Shown piece after piece: positions 1 through 22,803 of a stretch of DNA of 64,000 bases. Under the pieces are notes generated by a model. That model ran no database searches, was not told where the DNA came from, and was given only the letters and a program-made list of their open reading frames with translations. The translations under genes and the position numbers were made by a program. Position 1 is the stretch's first letter. The number at the start of each line of letters is the position of its first letter. Source of the stretch: Arenicola marina (taxonomy: Eukaryota > Annelida > Polychaeta > Arenicolidae); assembly GCA_964019135.1 (NCBI GenBank), contig OZ025248.1, positions 50,027,670 to 50,091,669 of the forward strand, read 5' to 3'.

Positions 1-3000
1 GGGAGAGGGCGCACTGCACATGATGAGGGTTAGTGTGGGTGTCAGGGAGAGGGCGCACTGTACACGATGAGGGTCAGTGTGGGTGTCAGGGAGGTGGTGC
101 ACTGTACATGATGAGGGTCAGTGTGGGTGTCAGGTAGAGAGGGCACTCTACATGATGAGGGTCAGTGTGGGTGTTTGGGAGAGGGGGCACTGTCCATAAT
201 GAGGGTTGGTGAGGGTGTCAGGGAGGTGGGGCACTGTACATGATGAGGGTCAGTGTGGGTGTCAGGGAGAGGGGCCGCTGTACATGATGAGGGTCAGTGT
301 GGGTATCTGGTAGAGGGGGCACTGTACATGATGAGGGTTGGTGAGGGTGTCAGGGAGGTGGGAAGGTGTACATGATGATGGTTAGTAAGGGTGTCAGGGA
401 GATGGGGCACTGTTCAAATGAGGGTCAGTGTGGGTGTCTGGGTGAGGGGGCACTGCACATGATCAGGGTTAGTGAGAGTGTCGGGGAGAGGGGGCACTGT
501 ACATGATGTCAGTCTGCGTGGGTTTCTGGGAGAGGGGGCACTGTCCATTATGAGGGTCAGTGTGGGTGTCATGGAGGTGGGGCACTGTACATGATGAGGG
601 TTAGTGTGGGTGTCTGGGATAGGTGGCACTGTCCATAATGAGGGTTGGTGAGGGTGTCAGGAAGGTGGGGCACTGTACATGATGAGGGTCAGTGTGGGTG
701 TCTTGGAGAGGGCGCACTGTACATGATGAGGGTTACTGTGGGTGTCAGGGCGAAGGCGCACTGTACACGATGAGGGTTAGTGTGGGTGTCAGGGAGGTGG
801 TGCACTGTACATAATGAGGGTCAGTGTGGGTGTCTGGGAGAGGTGGCACTGTACCTGATGAGGGTCAGAAAGGGTGTCTAGCAGAGGGGGCACTGTACAT
901 GATGAGGGTTAGTGTGGGTGTCTGGGAAAGGTGGCACTGTACTTGGTGAGAGTTAGTGTGGGTGTCAGGGAGGTGGGGCACTGTACACGATGAGGGTTAG
1001 CGAGGGTTTCAGGGAGGTGGGGCACTGTACATGATGATGCTTAGTGTGGGTGTCTGGGAGAGGTGGCACTGTACCTGATGAGGGTCAGTAAGGGTGTCTA
1101 GCAGAGGGGGCACTGTACATGATGAGGGTTAGTGTGGGTATCTGGGAGAAGGGGCACTGCACATGATGAGAGTTAGTGTAGGTGTCTGGGAGAGGGGGCA
1201 CTGTACATGATGAGGGTCAGTGTGGGTGCCTGGGGGAGGGGACACTCTACATGATGAGGGTCAGTGAGGGTGTTTGGGAGAGGGGGCACTGTACATGACG
1301 AGGGTTAGTGTGGCTGTTAGGGAGAGGGCGCACTATGCATGATGAGAGTTAGTGTGGCTGTCGGGGAGAGGGAGCACTGCACATGATGAAGGTCAGTGTG
1401 GGTGTCAGGTAGGTGGGGCACTGTACATGATGAGGGTTAGTGTGGGTGTCTGGGAGAGGGGGCAGTGTACACCATGAAGGTCAGTGTGGGTGTCTGGGAG
1501 AGGGGGCACTGTACATGACGAGGGTCAGTGTGGGTGTCTGGGGGACGGGGCACTCGACAAGATGAGGATTAGTGTGGGTGTCAGGGAGAGGGCGCACTGT
1601 TCATGATGAGAGTTAGTGCGGCTCTCTGGGAGAGGGGGCACTGTACATGATGAGGGTTAGTGAGGGTGTCAGGGAGGTGGGGAGGTGTACATGATGATAG
1701 TTAGTAAGGGTGTCAGGGAGATCGGGCACTGTACATGATGAGGGTCACTGTGGGCGTCTGGGAGAGGGGGCACTGTACATGATGAGGGTCAGTGTGGGTG
1801 TCTGGGAGAGGGGGCACTACACATGATCAGGGTTAGTGAGAGTGTCGGGGAGAGGCGGCACTGTACATGATGTCGGTCTGCGTGGGTGTCTGGGAGAGGG
1901 GTCAGCGTACATGATGTCAGTCTATGTGGGTGTCTGGGAGAGGGGGCACTGCACATGATGAGGGTGAGTGTGGGTGTCTGGGAGAGGGGGCACTACACAT
2001 GATCAGGGTTAGTGAGAGTGTCGGGGAGAGGCGGCACTGTACATGATGTCGGTCTGCGTGGGTGTCTGGGAGAGGGGTCAGCGTACATGATGTCAGTCTA
2101 TGTGGGTGTCTGGGAGAGGGGGCACTGCACATGATGAGGGTGAGTGTGGGTGTCTGGGAGAGGGGGCACTACACATGATCAGGGTTAGTGAGAGTGTCGG
2201 GGAGAGGCGGCACTGTACATGATGTCGGTCTGCGTGGGTGTCTGGGAAAGGGGGCAGTGTACATGATAAGGGGCAGTGAGGGTGTCACGAAGAGAGTGCA
2301 GTTTACATGATGAGGGTTGGTGAGGGTGTCAGGGAGGTGGGGCAATGCACATGATGAGGGTCAGTGTTTGTGTCTGGGAGAACGGGCACTGCACATGATG
2401 AGAGTTAGTGTGGGTGTCATGGAGAGGGGGCACTGTACATGATGAGGGTCAGTGTGGGTGTTTGGGAGAGGGGGCACTGTCCATAATGAGGGTTGGTGAG
2501 GGTGTCAGGGAGGTGGGGCACTGTACATGATGAGGGTCAGTGTGGGTATCTGGTAGAGGGGGCACTGTACATGATGAGGGTCAGTGTGGGTATCTGGTAG
2601 AGGGGGCACTGTACATGATGAGGGTTAGTGAGGGTGTCAGGGAGGTGGGGAGGTGTACATGATGATGGTTAGTAAGGGTGTCAGGGAGATAGGGCACTGT
2701 ACAAATGAGGGTCAGTGTGGGTCTCTGGGAGAGGGGGCACTGCACATGTTCAGGGTTAGTGAGAGTGTCGGGGTGAGGGGGCACTGTACATGATGTCAGT
2801 CTGCGTGGGTATCTGGGCGAGGGGGCACTGTCCATAATGAGGGTCAGTGTGGTTGTCTCCGACAGGGGGCACTGTACATGATGGGAGTTAGTGTTGGTGT
2901 CAGGCAGAGGGGGCAGTGTACATGATGAGGATCAGTGTGGGTGTCTTGGAGAGGGGGCAGTGTACATGATGTCAGTCTATGTGGGTGTCTGGGAGAGGGG

Positions 3001-6000
3001 GCACTGCACATAACGAAGGTGAGTGTGGGTGTCTGGGAGGGGGGGCACTGTCCATAATGAGGGTCAGTGTGGTTGTCTCGGAGAGGGGGCACTGTACATG
3101 ACGGGAGTTAGTGTTGGTGTCAGGGAAAGGGGGCAGTGTACATGATAAGGGGCAGTGAGGGCGTCACGAAGAGAGGGCAGTTTACATGATGAGGGTTGGT
3201 GAGGGTGTCAGGGAGGTGGGGCACTGCACATGATGAGGGTCAGTGTGGGTGTCTGGGAGAACGGGCACTGCACATGATGAGGGTTAGTGTGGGTGTCTGG
3301 GAGAAGGGGCAGTGTACGCGATGAAGGACAGTGTGGGTGTTTGGGAGAGGGGGCACGGTACATGATGAGGGTCAGTGTGGGTGTCTGGGGGAGGGGGCAC
3401 TCCACATGATGAGGATTAGTGTGGGTGTCTGGGAGAGGGCGCACTGTTCATGATGAGAGTTAGTGCGGCTGCCTGAGAGAGGGGGCACTGTACATGATGA
3501 GGGTTAGTGAGGGAGTCAGGGAGGTGGGGAGGTGTACATGATGATGGTTAGTAAGGGTGTCAGGGAGATGGGGCACTGTACATGATACGGGTCAGTTGGG
3601 TGTCCGGGAGAGGGGGCACTCTACATGATCAGGGTTAGTGAGAGTGTCGGGGAGAGGTGGCACTGTACATGATGTCGGTCTGCGTGGGTATCTTGGAGAG
3701 GGGTCAGTGTACATGATATGGGTCAGTGTGGGTATCTGGGATAGGAGGCACTCTACATGATCAGGGTTAGTGAGAGTGTCGGGGAGAGGTGGCACTGTTC
3801 ATGATGTCGGTCTGCGTGGGTATCTTGGAGAGGGGTCAGTGTACATGATATGGGTCATTGTGGGTATCTGGGATAGGAGGCACTGTACATGATGTCGGTC
3901 TGTATGGGTATCTGTGAGAAGGGACAGTGTACATGATGAGGGTCAGTGTGGGTGTCTGGGAGAGGGCGTACTGTACGTGATGAGGGTTAGTGAGGGTGTC
4001 AGGGAGAGTGCGCACTGTACATGAGAGTTAGTGTGGGTGTCTGGGAGAGGGGGCACTGTACATGATGAGGGTCGGTGTGGATGTCACGGAGAGAGGGCAG
4101 TGTACATGATGAGGGTTAGTGAGGGTGTCAGAGAGAGGCAGTGTACATGATGAGGGTTAGTGAGGGTGTCTGGGAGGTCGGGCACTGTACAAATGAGGGT
4201 CAGTGTGGGTGTCTGGGAGAGGGGGCACTGCACATGATCAGGGTTAGTGAGGGTGTCATGGAGGTGGGGCACTGTACATGATGAGAGTTAGTGACGGTGT
4301 CAGGGAGGTGGGGCACTGTACATGATGAGGGTTAGTGAGGGTGTCTGGGATAGGTGGCACTGTCCATAATGAGAGTTGTTGAGGATGTCAAGGAGGTGGG
4401 GCACTGTACATGATGAGGTTCAGCGTGGGTGTCTGGGAGAGGGCGCACTGCACATGATGAGGGTTAGTGTGGGTGTCAGGGAGAGGGCGCACTGTACACG
4501 ATGAGGGTCAGTGTGGGTGTCAGGGAGGTGGTGCACTGTACATGATGAGGGTTAGTGTGGGTGTCTGGGAGAGGGGGGGACTGTACATGATGAGGGTCAG
4601 TGTGGGTGTTTGGGAGAGGGGGCACTGTCCATAATGGGGGTTGGTGAGGGTGTCAGGGAGGTGGGGCACTGTACATGATGAGGGTCAGTGTGGGTGTCAG
4701 GGAGAGGGGCCGCTGTACATGATGAGGGTCAGTGTGGGTGTCTGGGAGAGAGCGCACTGTTCATGATGAGAGTTAGTGCGGCTGTCTGAGAGAGGGGGCA
4801 CTGTACATGATGAGGGTTAGTGAGGGTGTCAGGGAGGTGGGGAGGTGTACATGATGATGGTTAGTAAGCGTGTCAGGGAGATGGGGCACTGTTCAAATGA
4901 GGGTCAGTGTGGGTGTCTGGGAGAGGGGGCACTGTCCATAATGAGGGTCAGTGTGGTTGTCTCGGAGAGGGGGCACTGTACATGATGGGAGTTAGTGTTG
5001 GTGTCAGGGAAAGGGGGCAGTGTACATGATAAGGGGCAGTGAGGGTGTCACGAAGAGAGGGCAGTTTACATGATGAGGGTTGGTGAGGGTGTCAGGGAGG
5101 TGGGGCACTGCACATGATGAGGGTCAGTGTTTGTGTCTGGGAGAACGGGCACTGCACATGATGAGAGTTAGTGTGGGTGTCATGGAGAGGGGGCACTGTA
5201 CATGATGAGGGTCAGTGTGGGTGTTTGGGAGAGGGGGCACTGTCCATAATGAGGGTTGGTGAGGGTGTCAGGGAGGTGGGGCACTGTACATGATGAGGGT
5301 CAGTGTGGGTATCTGGTAGAGGGGGCACTGTACATGATGAGGGTCAGTGTGGGTGTCTGGGAGAGGGCGCACTGTTCATGATGAGAGTTAGTGCGGCTGT
5401 CTGAGAGAGGGGGCACTGTACATGATGAGGGTTAGTGAGGGTGTCAGGGAGGTGGGGAGGTGTACATGATGATGGTTAGTAAGGGTGTCAGGGCGATAGG
5501 GCACTGTACAAATGAGGGTCAGTGTGGGTGTCTGGGAGAGGGGGCACTGCACATGATCAGGGTTAGTGAGAGTGTCGGGGTGAGGGGGCACTGTACATGA
5601 TGTCAGTCTGCGTGGGTGTCTGGGAGAGGGGGCACTGTCCATAATGAGGGTCAGTGTGGTTGTCTCCGAGAGGGGGCACTGTACATGATGAGAGTTAGTG
5701 TTGGTGTCAGGCAGAGGGGGCAGTGTACATGATGAGGATCAGTGTGGGTGTCTTGGAGAGGGGGCAGTGCACATGATGTCAGTCTATGTGGGTGTTTGGG
5801 AGAGGGGGCACTGCACATGACGAGGGTGAGTGTGGGTGTCTGGGAGAGGGGGCACTGTCCATAATGAGGGTCAGTGTGGTTGTCTCGGAGAGGGGGCACT
5901 GTACATGATGGGAGTTAGTGTTGGTGTCAGGGAAAGGGGGCAGTGTACATGATAAGGGGCAGTGAGGGCGTCACGAAGAGAGGGCAGTTTACATGATGAG

Positions 6001-7790
6001 GGTTGGTGAGGGTGTCAGGGAGGTGGGGCACTGCACATGATGAGGGTCAGTGTTTGTGTCTGGGAGAACGGGCACTGCACATGATGAGGGTTAGTGTGGG
6101 TGTCTCGGAGAGGGGGCACTGTACATGATGAGGCTCAGTGTGGGTGTCTAGGGGGATGGGCACTGTACATGATGAGGGTCAGTGAGGGTGTCTGGGAGAA
6201 GGGGCACTGTACATGATGAGGATTAGTGTGGGTGTCTGGGAGAGGGGGCACTGTACATGATGAGGGTCAGTGAGGGAGTCTGGGAGAGGGGGCACTGTAC
6301 ATGATGAGGGTCAGTGTGGGTGTCTGGGAGAGGGGGCACTGTACATGATGAGGATTAGTGTGGGTGTCAGGGAGAGGGCGCACTGTTCATGATGAGAGTT
6401 AGTGCGGCTGCCTGAGAGAGGGGGCACTGTACATGATGAGGGTTAGTGAGGGAGTCAGGGAGGTGGGGAGGTGTACATGATGATGGTTAGTAAGGGTGTC
6501 AGGGAGATGGTGCATTGTACATGATACGGGTCAGTTGGGTGTCCGGGAGAGGGGGCACTGTACATGATCAGGGTTAGTGAGAGTGTCGGGGAGAGGTGGC
6601 ACTGTACATGATGTCGGTCTGCGTGGGTGTCTTGGAGAGGGGTCAGTGTACATGATACGGGTCAGTGTGGGTATCTGGGATAGGAGGCACTGTACATGAT
6701 GTCGGTCTGTATGGGTATCTGTGAGAAGGGACAGTGTACATGATGAGGGTCAGTGTGGGTGTCTGGGAGAGGTCGCACTGTACATGATGAGGGTTAGTGA
6801 GGGTGTCAGGGAGTGTGCGCACTGTACATGAGAGTTAGTGTGGGTGTCTGGGAGAGGGGGCACTGTACATGATGAGGGTTAGTGAGGGTGTCATGGAGGT
6901 GGGGCACTGTACATGATGAGGGTTAGTGACGGTGTCAGGGAGGTGGGGCACTGTACATGATGAGGGTCAGTGTGGGTGTCGCGGAGAGGGGGCACTACAT
7001 GATGAGGGTTAGTGAGGGTGTCAGAGAGAGGGCAATGTACATGATGAGGGTTAGTGAGGGTGTCGGGGAGGTTGGGCACTGTACAAATGAGGGTCAGTGT
7101 GGGTGTCTGGGAGAGGGGTCACTGCACATGATCAGGGTTAGTGAGAGTGTCGGGGAGTGGGGGCACTGTACATGATGTCGGTCTGCGTGGGTGTCTGGGA
7201 GAGGGGGCACTGTCCATAATGAGGGTTGGTGAGGGTATCAGGAAGGTGGGGCACTGTACATGATGAGGGTCAGTGTGGGTGTCTCGGAGAGGGGGCACTA
7301 CATGATGAGGGTTAGTGAGGGCGTCAGAGAGAGGGCAATGTACATGACGAGGGTTAGTGAGGGTGTCAGGGAGGTTGGGCACTGTACAAATGAGGGTCAG
7401 TGTGGGTGTCTGGGAGAGGGGTCACTGCACATGATGTCAGTCTGCGTGGGTGTCTGGGAGAGGGGGCACTGTCCATAATGAGGGTCAGTGTGGTTGTCTT
7501 CGAGAGGGGGCACTGTACATGATGGGAGTTAGTGTTGGTGTCTGGGAGAGGGGGCACTGTACATGATGAGGTTTAGTGTGGGTGTCTGGGAGGGGGCACT
7601 GCACAAGATGAGGGTTAGTAAGGGTGTCAGGGAGGTGGGGCACTGTACATCATGAGGGTCAGTGAGGGTGCACTGTACATGATGAGGGTCCGTGGTGCGT
7701 GTCTGGGAGAGGGGGCACTGTACATGATGAGGGTCAGTGTGGGTGTCTCGGAGAGGGGGCACTGTACATCATGTCGGGCTGTGTGAGTGT
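1..7790. repeat. 44-bp minisatellite array, about 177 copies
   Basis: Continuous tandem repeat of a roughly 44-bp unit built from GATGAGGGTCAGTGTGGGTG, then a TCTGGGAGAGGGGGCACTG core and TACAT. Copies differ by substitutions and small indels. Higher-order structure is visible: a four-unit block (176 bp) recurs at about 1821, 1997 and 2173; a block of about 2.8 kb recurs (2581-3210 matches 5388-6015); and a 303-bp block recurs (6957 versus 7260). The array starts before the window. The short reading frames inside it are by-products of the repeat. Confidence 0.97.
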
Positions 7791-8179
7791 GAACACTCAT
7801 ACCGGACGGTGCACGATGTCGCTGCGGCGTGCGAAAGAGATTTGGTAATACTTTTAAAGTTAATAATAATTTAATTGTGCCTTGGTTCACGAGACCCGGA
7901 AATACAACAAATACTTGAGTAGAAATCAAAAACAAAAATACGTAGAAACTTCCAAATTATTTATATACAATGAAACTGAAGCAACTATCCCAAGCGCAGC
8001 AAAACTTGTTGGCAATGGGGGGGGGGGGGGGCATTCAGTACAAAGGTACAAATTTCTAAAAAAAACACTACAGACACTTGCCTACACTGAAACACGTGGC
8101 CTAGAGGCAGGGGTCTCGGCAGGCTCAGCAGAATGCGAGGAGGTACAAAGCTGCCGTACTCCGCTCGGGCACCACGAAA
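7791..8179. other. Unique spacer between two minisatellites
   Basis: No gene recognised. It contains a 15-G homopolymer at about 8017-8031. A 119-codon open frame starts here but depends on the following repeat and has no recognisable domain. Confidence 0.6.
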
Positions 8180-9740
8180 TGATCATACAAGTAGAGACAC
8201 ATGACGTCTCCCGACATGATCATACAAGTAGAGACACATGACGTCTCCCGACATGATCATACAAGTAGAGACACATGACGTCTCCCGACATGATCATACA
8301 AGTAGAGACACATGACGTCTCCCGACATGATCATACAAGTAGAGACACATGACGTCTCCCGACATGATCATACAAGTAGAGACACATGACGTCTCCCGAC
8401 ATGATCATACAAGTAGAGACACATGACGTCGCCCGACATGATCATACAAGTAGACCCACATGACGTCTCCCGACATGATCATACAAGTAGAGACACATGA
8501 CGTCCCCCGACATGATCATACAAGTAGACATATGACGTCTCCCGACATGACCATACAAGTAGAGACATATGACGTCTCCCGACATGATCATACAAGTAGA
8601 GACACATGACGTCTCCCGACATGATCATACAAGTAGACACATGACGTCCCCCGACATGGATCATACAAGTAGAGACATATGACGTCTCCCGACATGATCA
8701 TACAAGTAGAAACACATGACGTCCCCCGACATGATCATACAAGTAGACACATGACGTCTCCCGACATGATCATACAAGTAGAGACACATGACGTCCCCCG
8801 ACATGATCATACAAGTAGACATATGACGTCTCCCGACATGATCATACAAGTAGAGACATATGACGTCTCCCGACATGATCATACAAGTAGAGACACATGA
8901 CGTCTCCCGACATGATCATACAAGTAGACACATGACGTCTCCCGACATGATCATACAAGTAGAGACATATGACGTCTCCCGACATGATCATACAAGTAGA
9001 GACACATGACGTCTCCCGACATGATCATACAAGTAGACACATGACGTCCCCCGACATGATCATACAAGTAGAGACACATGACGTCCCCCGACATGATCAT
9101 ACAAGTAGAGACACATGACGTCCCCCGACATGATCATACAAGTAAAGACACATGACGTCTCCCGACATAATCATACAAGTAGAGACACATGACGTCCCCC
9201 GACAGGATCATACAAGTAAAGACACATGACGTCTCCCGACATGATCATACAAGTAGAGACACATGACGTCTCCCGACATGATCATACAAGTAGAGACACA
9301 TGACGTCCCCCGACATGATCATACAAGTAGAGACATATGACGTCTCCCGACATGATCATACAAGTAGAGACACATGACGTCCCCCGACATGATCATACAA
9401 GTAGAGACACATGACGTCCATCGACATGATCATACAAGTAGAGACACATGACGTCCCCCGACATGATCATACAAGTAGAGACATATGACGTCTACCGACA
9501 TGATCATACAAGTAGAGACACATGACGTCCCCCGACATGATCATACAAGTAAAGACACATGACGTCTCCCGACATGATCATACAAGTAGAGACATATGAC
9601 GTCTACCGACATGATCATACAAGTAGAGACCCATGACGTCTACCGACATGATCATACAAGTAGAGACACATGACGTCTATCGACATGATCATACAAGTAG
9701 AGACCCATGACGTCCCCCGAAATGATCAAAGAAGTGAAGA
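8180..9740. repeat. 37-bp minisatellite array, about 42 copies
   Basis: Tandem unit CATGATCATACAAGTAGAGA followed by CACATGACGTCTCCCGA. A common 35-bp variant lacks one GA. Nearly every unit carries ATGACGT, a CRE/ATF half-site. There are no unique spacers, so it is a minisatellite and not a CRISPR-like array. It ends about 60 bp beyond the candidate taxilin poly(A) signal. Confidence 0.97.
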
Positions 9741-9802
9741 CACATGATGTCTCCCATCTGACTCAGGGGGCAAGACCAGTTTTAAGCATTGTGAACGAAA
9801 GC

Positions 9803-9808
9803 TTTATT
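9803..9808 (-). other. Candidate taxilin polyadenylation signal
   Basis: AATAAA on the minus strand, about 270 nt after the taxilin stop codon. The region 9809-10074 would be the 3' UTR. A second AATAAA overlaps the stop codon itself (10074-10079) and is less likely to be used. No transcript evidence. Confidence 0.5.
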
Positions 9809-10074
9809 GCACATGGAAATCGACCGAACGGCTGTGTTAACCAGCCTTCCTATGTACGGACAACATGGCATCGCGCTTATACTGACCTACGTGACTTCTA
9901 GCTGTAACTGCGGACCGCGCACAGTAGAACTGATAACCCATAGAACAGGACACACGCAGCTCTCACAAGTGGCATTTAAAAAAGTTTCACATGCTACAAG
10001 CTGCAGGGGGAGGGGAAAGTGGGGAGAAACAAGGAGATGTCGCCTTAAAATTAAGTTTCCCCTTTGAATTATAT

Positions 10075-20844
<10,770 letters not shown>

Positions 20845-20875
20845 CACTCTTGTTTAGCGTATAAGTTGTGGTTAC

Positions 20876-22803
20876 CTGAAGGACATGAAAATCATAATAA
20901 CTGATGGATACAGGCCCTGTATGAAACAGCACAATAGAATCTGCATAACCTGAAATTACTTTTGATGGAACAAATACTTTACCAGTAATAGTTTGTAATA
21001 GTATATTCCTGCGACAGGGCTGAATGTGAATGTGATGCTAGATACTTTAGCCACAGCCGGGTCACAAATATTGTTGTAGAGAAATGTCTGAAAATCCAGA
21101 TGTTACAGTAAGACAGTTGAATCTTGGACTGGGCTGTAACATACCAATATCTAACTACATGTACCTTCCTGTAGCTTCTGAATTTGCAGGCTATAATATT
21201 GTACGCATGATTAACAGGTGTTTCCTAGTGTAATTTAACTATAATAGATAAAGAAGGTGTCTTGCTCTGCATCATATGGTAATTATAAAATATATTTCCT
21301 GTTTGGAAATTTGGAATGCCAATACCGGCCAAAAGTGTGGCAGCAATGAGAGTATAAGCTTAAAAATATGTTTTCTGAATAAGAAAATGATATAAATACA
21401 ACCTCTTGGAGAAAGAACATATTAAAAATCACATGCAAAGGTTTTGAAAAAACAAATTGTACAGAAGCCTTGTAAAAAGGTGTACTGTCTTGCCTTTGGA
21501 TGCACATATGGTTCTCGAAAGAACCTAAACAAAAGTGTGTTCCTAATTATCTCTAAGAAGTCACAGAACTGGCACCAACTCCACACTGACAGTGACAGGT
21601 GTCACAGAACCGAGTAAGTCACAGCGAGAGTGATAGTCAGTGTTGTGGTCATCCGCCAAAGCCGGAGGAGGAGTTGTATGATCAAACCAGCCTTCATCGC
21701 CTAAAGATCCTGCATCGGCTACAGCCTAACGTCATTGACACTGAAGCCGAGACAAATTCGAACCATGCTATGATCGAAAGTTGAAGCAAAACAGCATCGA
21801 AAGCGCACGAGAAGATGGAGCAACCGCAAATATTTTTTGCTCATTCAGGGGTGGATCCAGGAATTTGAAAGGGGTGGGGGGGGGGGGGGGGTTGCAAACA
21901 TGTGACCAGAAAGGAGGGGGGGCCAGCTCGGAATAAGATTGTAACTGGGCGGTCCACCTATGGTGTGCCGACGAAGGGGCGGGTGGGGAGGGGGGGGGGG
22001 GGCAAGCTGCCTCACATAGTGTTCCTAAAAAAAAAAGGTGGGGGGGGGGGTCCACACCTCAGCTGCAGTGATTCTGATAGGGATGCCAGTATCCCAGAGC
22101 TCCTGAAAATTATGGGACATTAATTTAACTGAAATGTTGTGTAGTCTGCTTATTATATATTTATAATGCATCACCATGTCCCCTCATGGCTCAATGAAAT
22201 GCATCATTTGAAACTTTTGTGCGATGTCAGCTAGGCTCATCTGAGTAGAGGAAAATGAAACATTTTTCATCAACATACTATGATGCTTACATAGATTTAT
22301 TAATATTAATTTGCTATGTCCATAAAGAGCTTTTAAATTTGGATATTTCTCCTCATGATAATAATCTTTAGTCCTACCCTTCAGGCCATGAGCCCACGGT
22401 AACAGTTAAATTCATGGTGCAGTAGGCCTACATGGGCACATTTAAGGTGAGCAACTCCAATAATTTAGCAAGGAACTACTAAAAGGTAAATCAGCTGATC
22501 AGAGTAAAAGAAAATTGAAAACAAATATCTGTGTAATAGCTCAGATCCTATCACTGTTAAACAGTACTAATATAATAGTACTACTCTTTATATATAGATC
22601 TCTATTAGTTTCTTTTAGCTTAGATACAGTGGTCAATAATTTATTGATCACCCTCTCTGTTATAAAGCAGGGCTCAACCATAATACTTAGAGACAAGCGA
22701 TTTTGCCTGTTGGACAAGTGCAAAGTGTTCCAAACTCCTGTGACCTTCTTTTGTCAGCTTTCACTGGTTCATTTTAAACTAGGGTACCTAGAGTAAACTA
22801 GGG
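20876..22803. other. Upstream/intronic region of taxilin, no gene recognised
   Basis: Mostly AT-rich unique DNA. At 21845-22055 a probable transposon fragment begins GGGGTGGATCCAGGAATTTG and carries three poly-G runs of 11-16 bases (about 21876-21891, 21990-22002, 22040-22050), candidates for quadruplex formation or assembly error. No convincing exon was found. Confidence 0.55.

Noticed and set aside
414-7762. Many 60-100-codon frames in the 44-bp array
   Set aside because: All are made of the repeat and change frame with unit length; no domain or splice context.
1-7790. Telomere-like GGGTTAG strings
   Set aside because: They occur once per 44-bp unit as GGGTTAGTG and never as tandem TTAGGG.
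8180-9740. CRISPR-like direct repeats
   Set aside because: Units are head-to-tail with no unique spacers, in eukaryotic intergenic DNA; this is a minisatellite.
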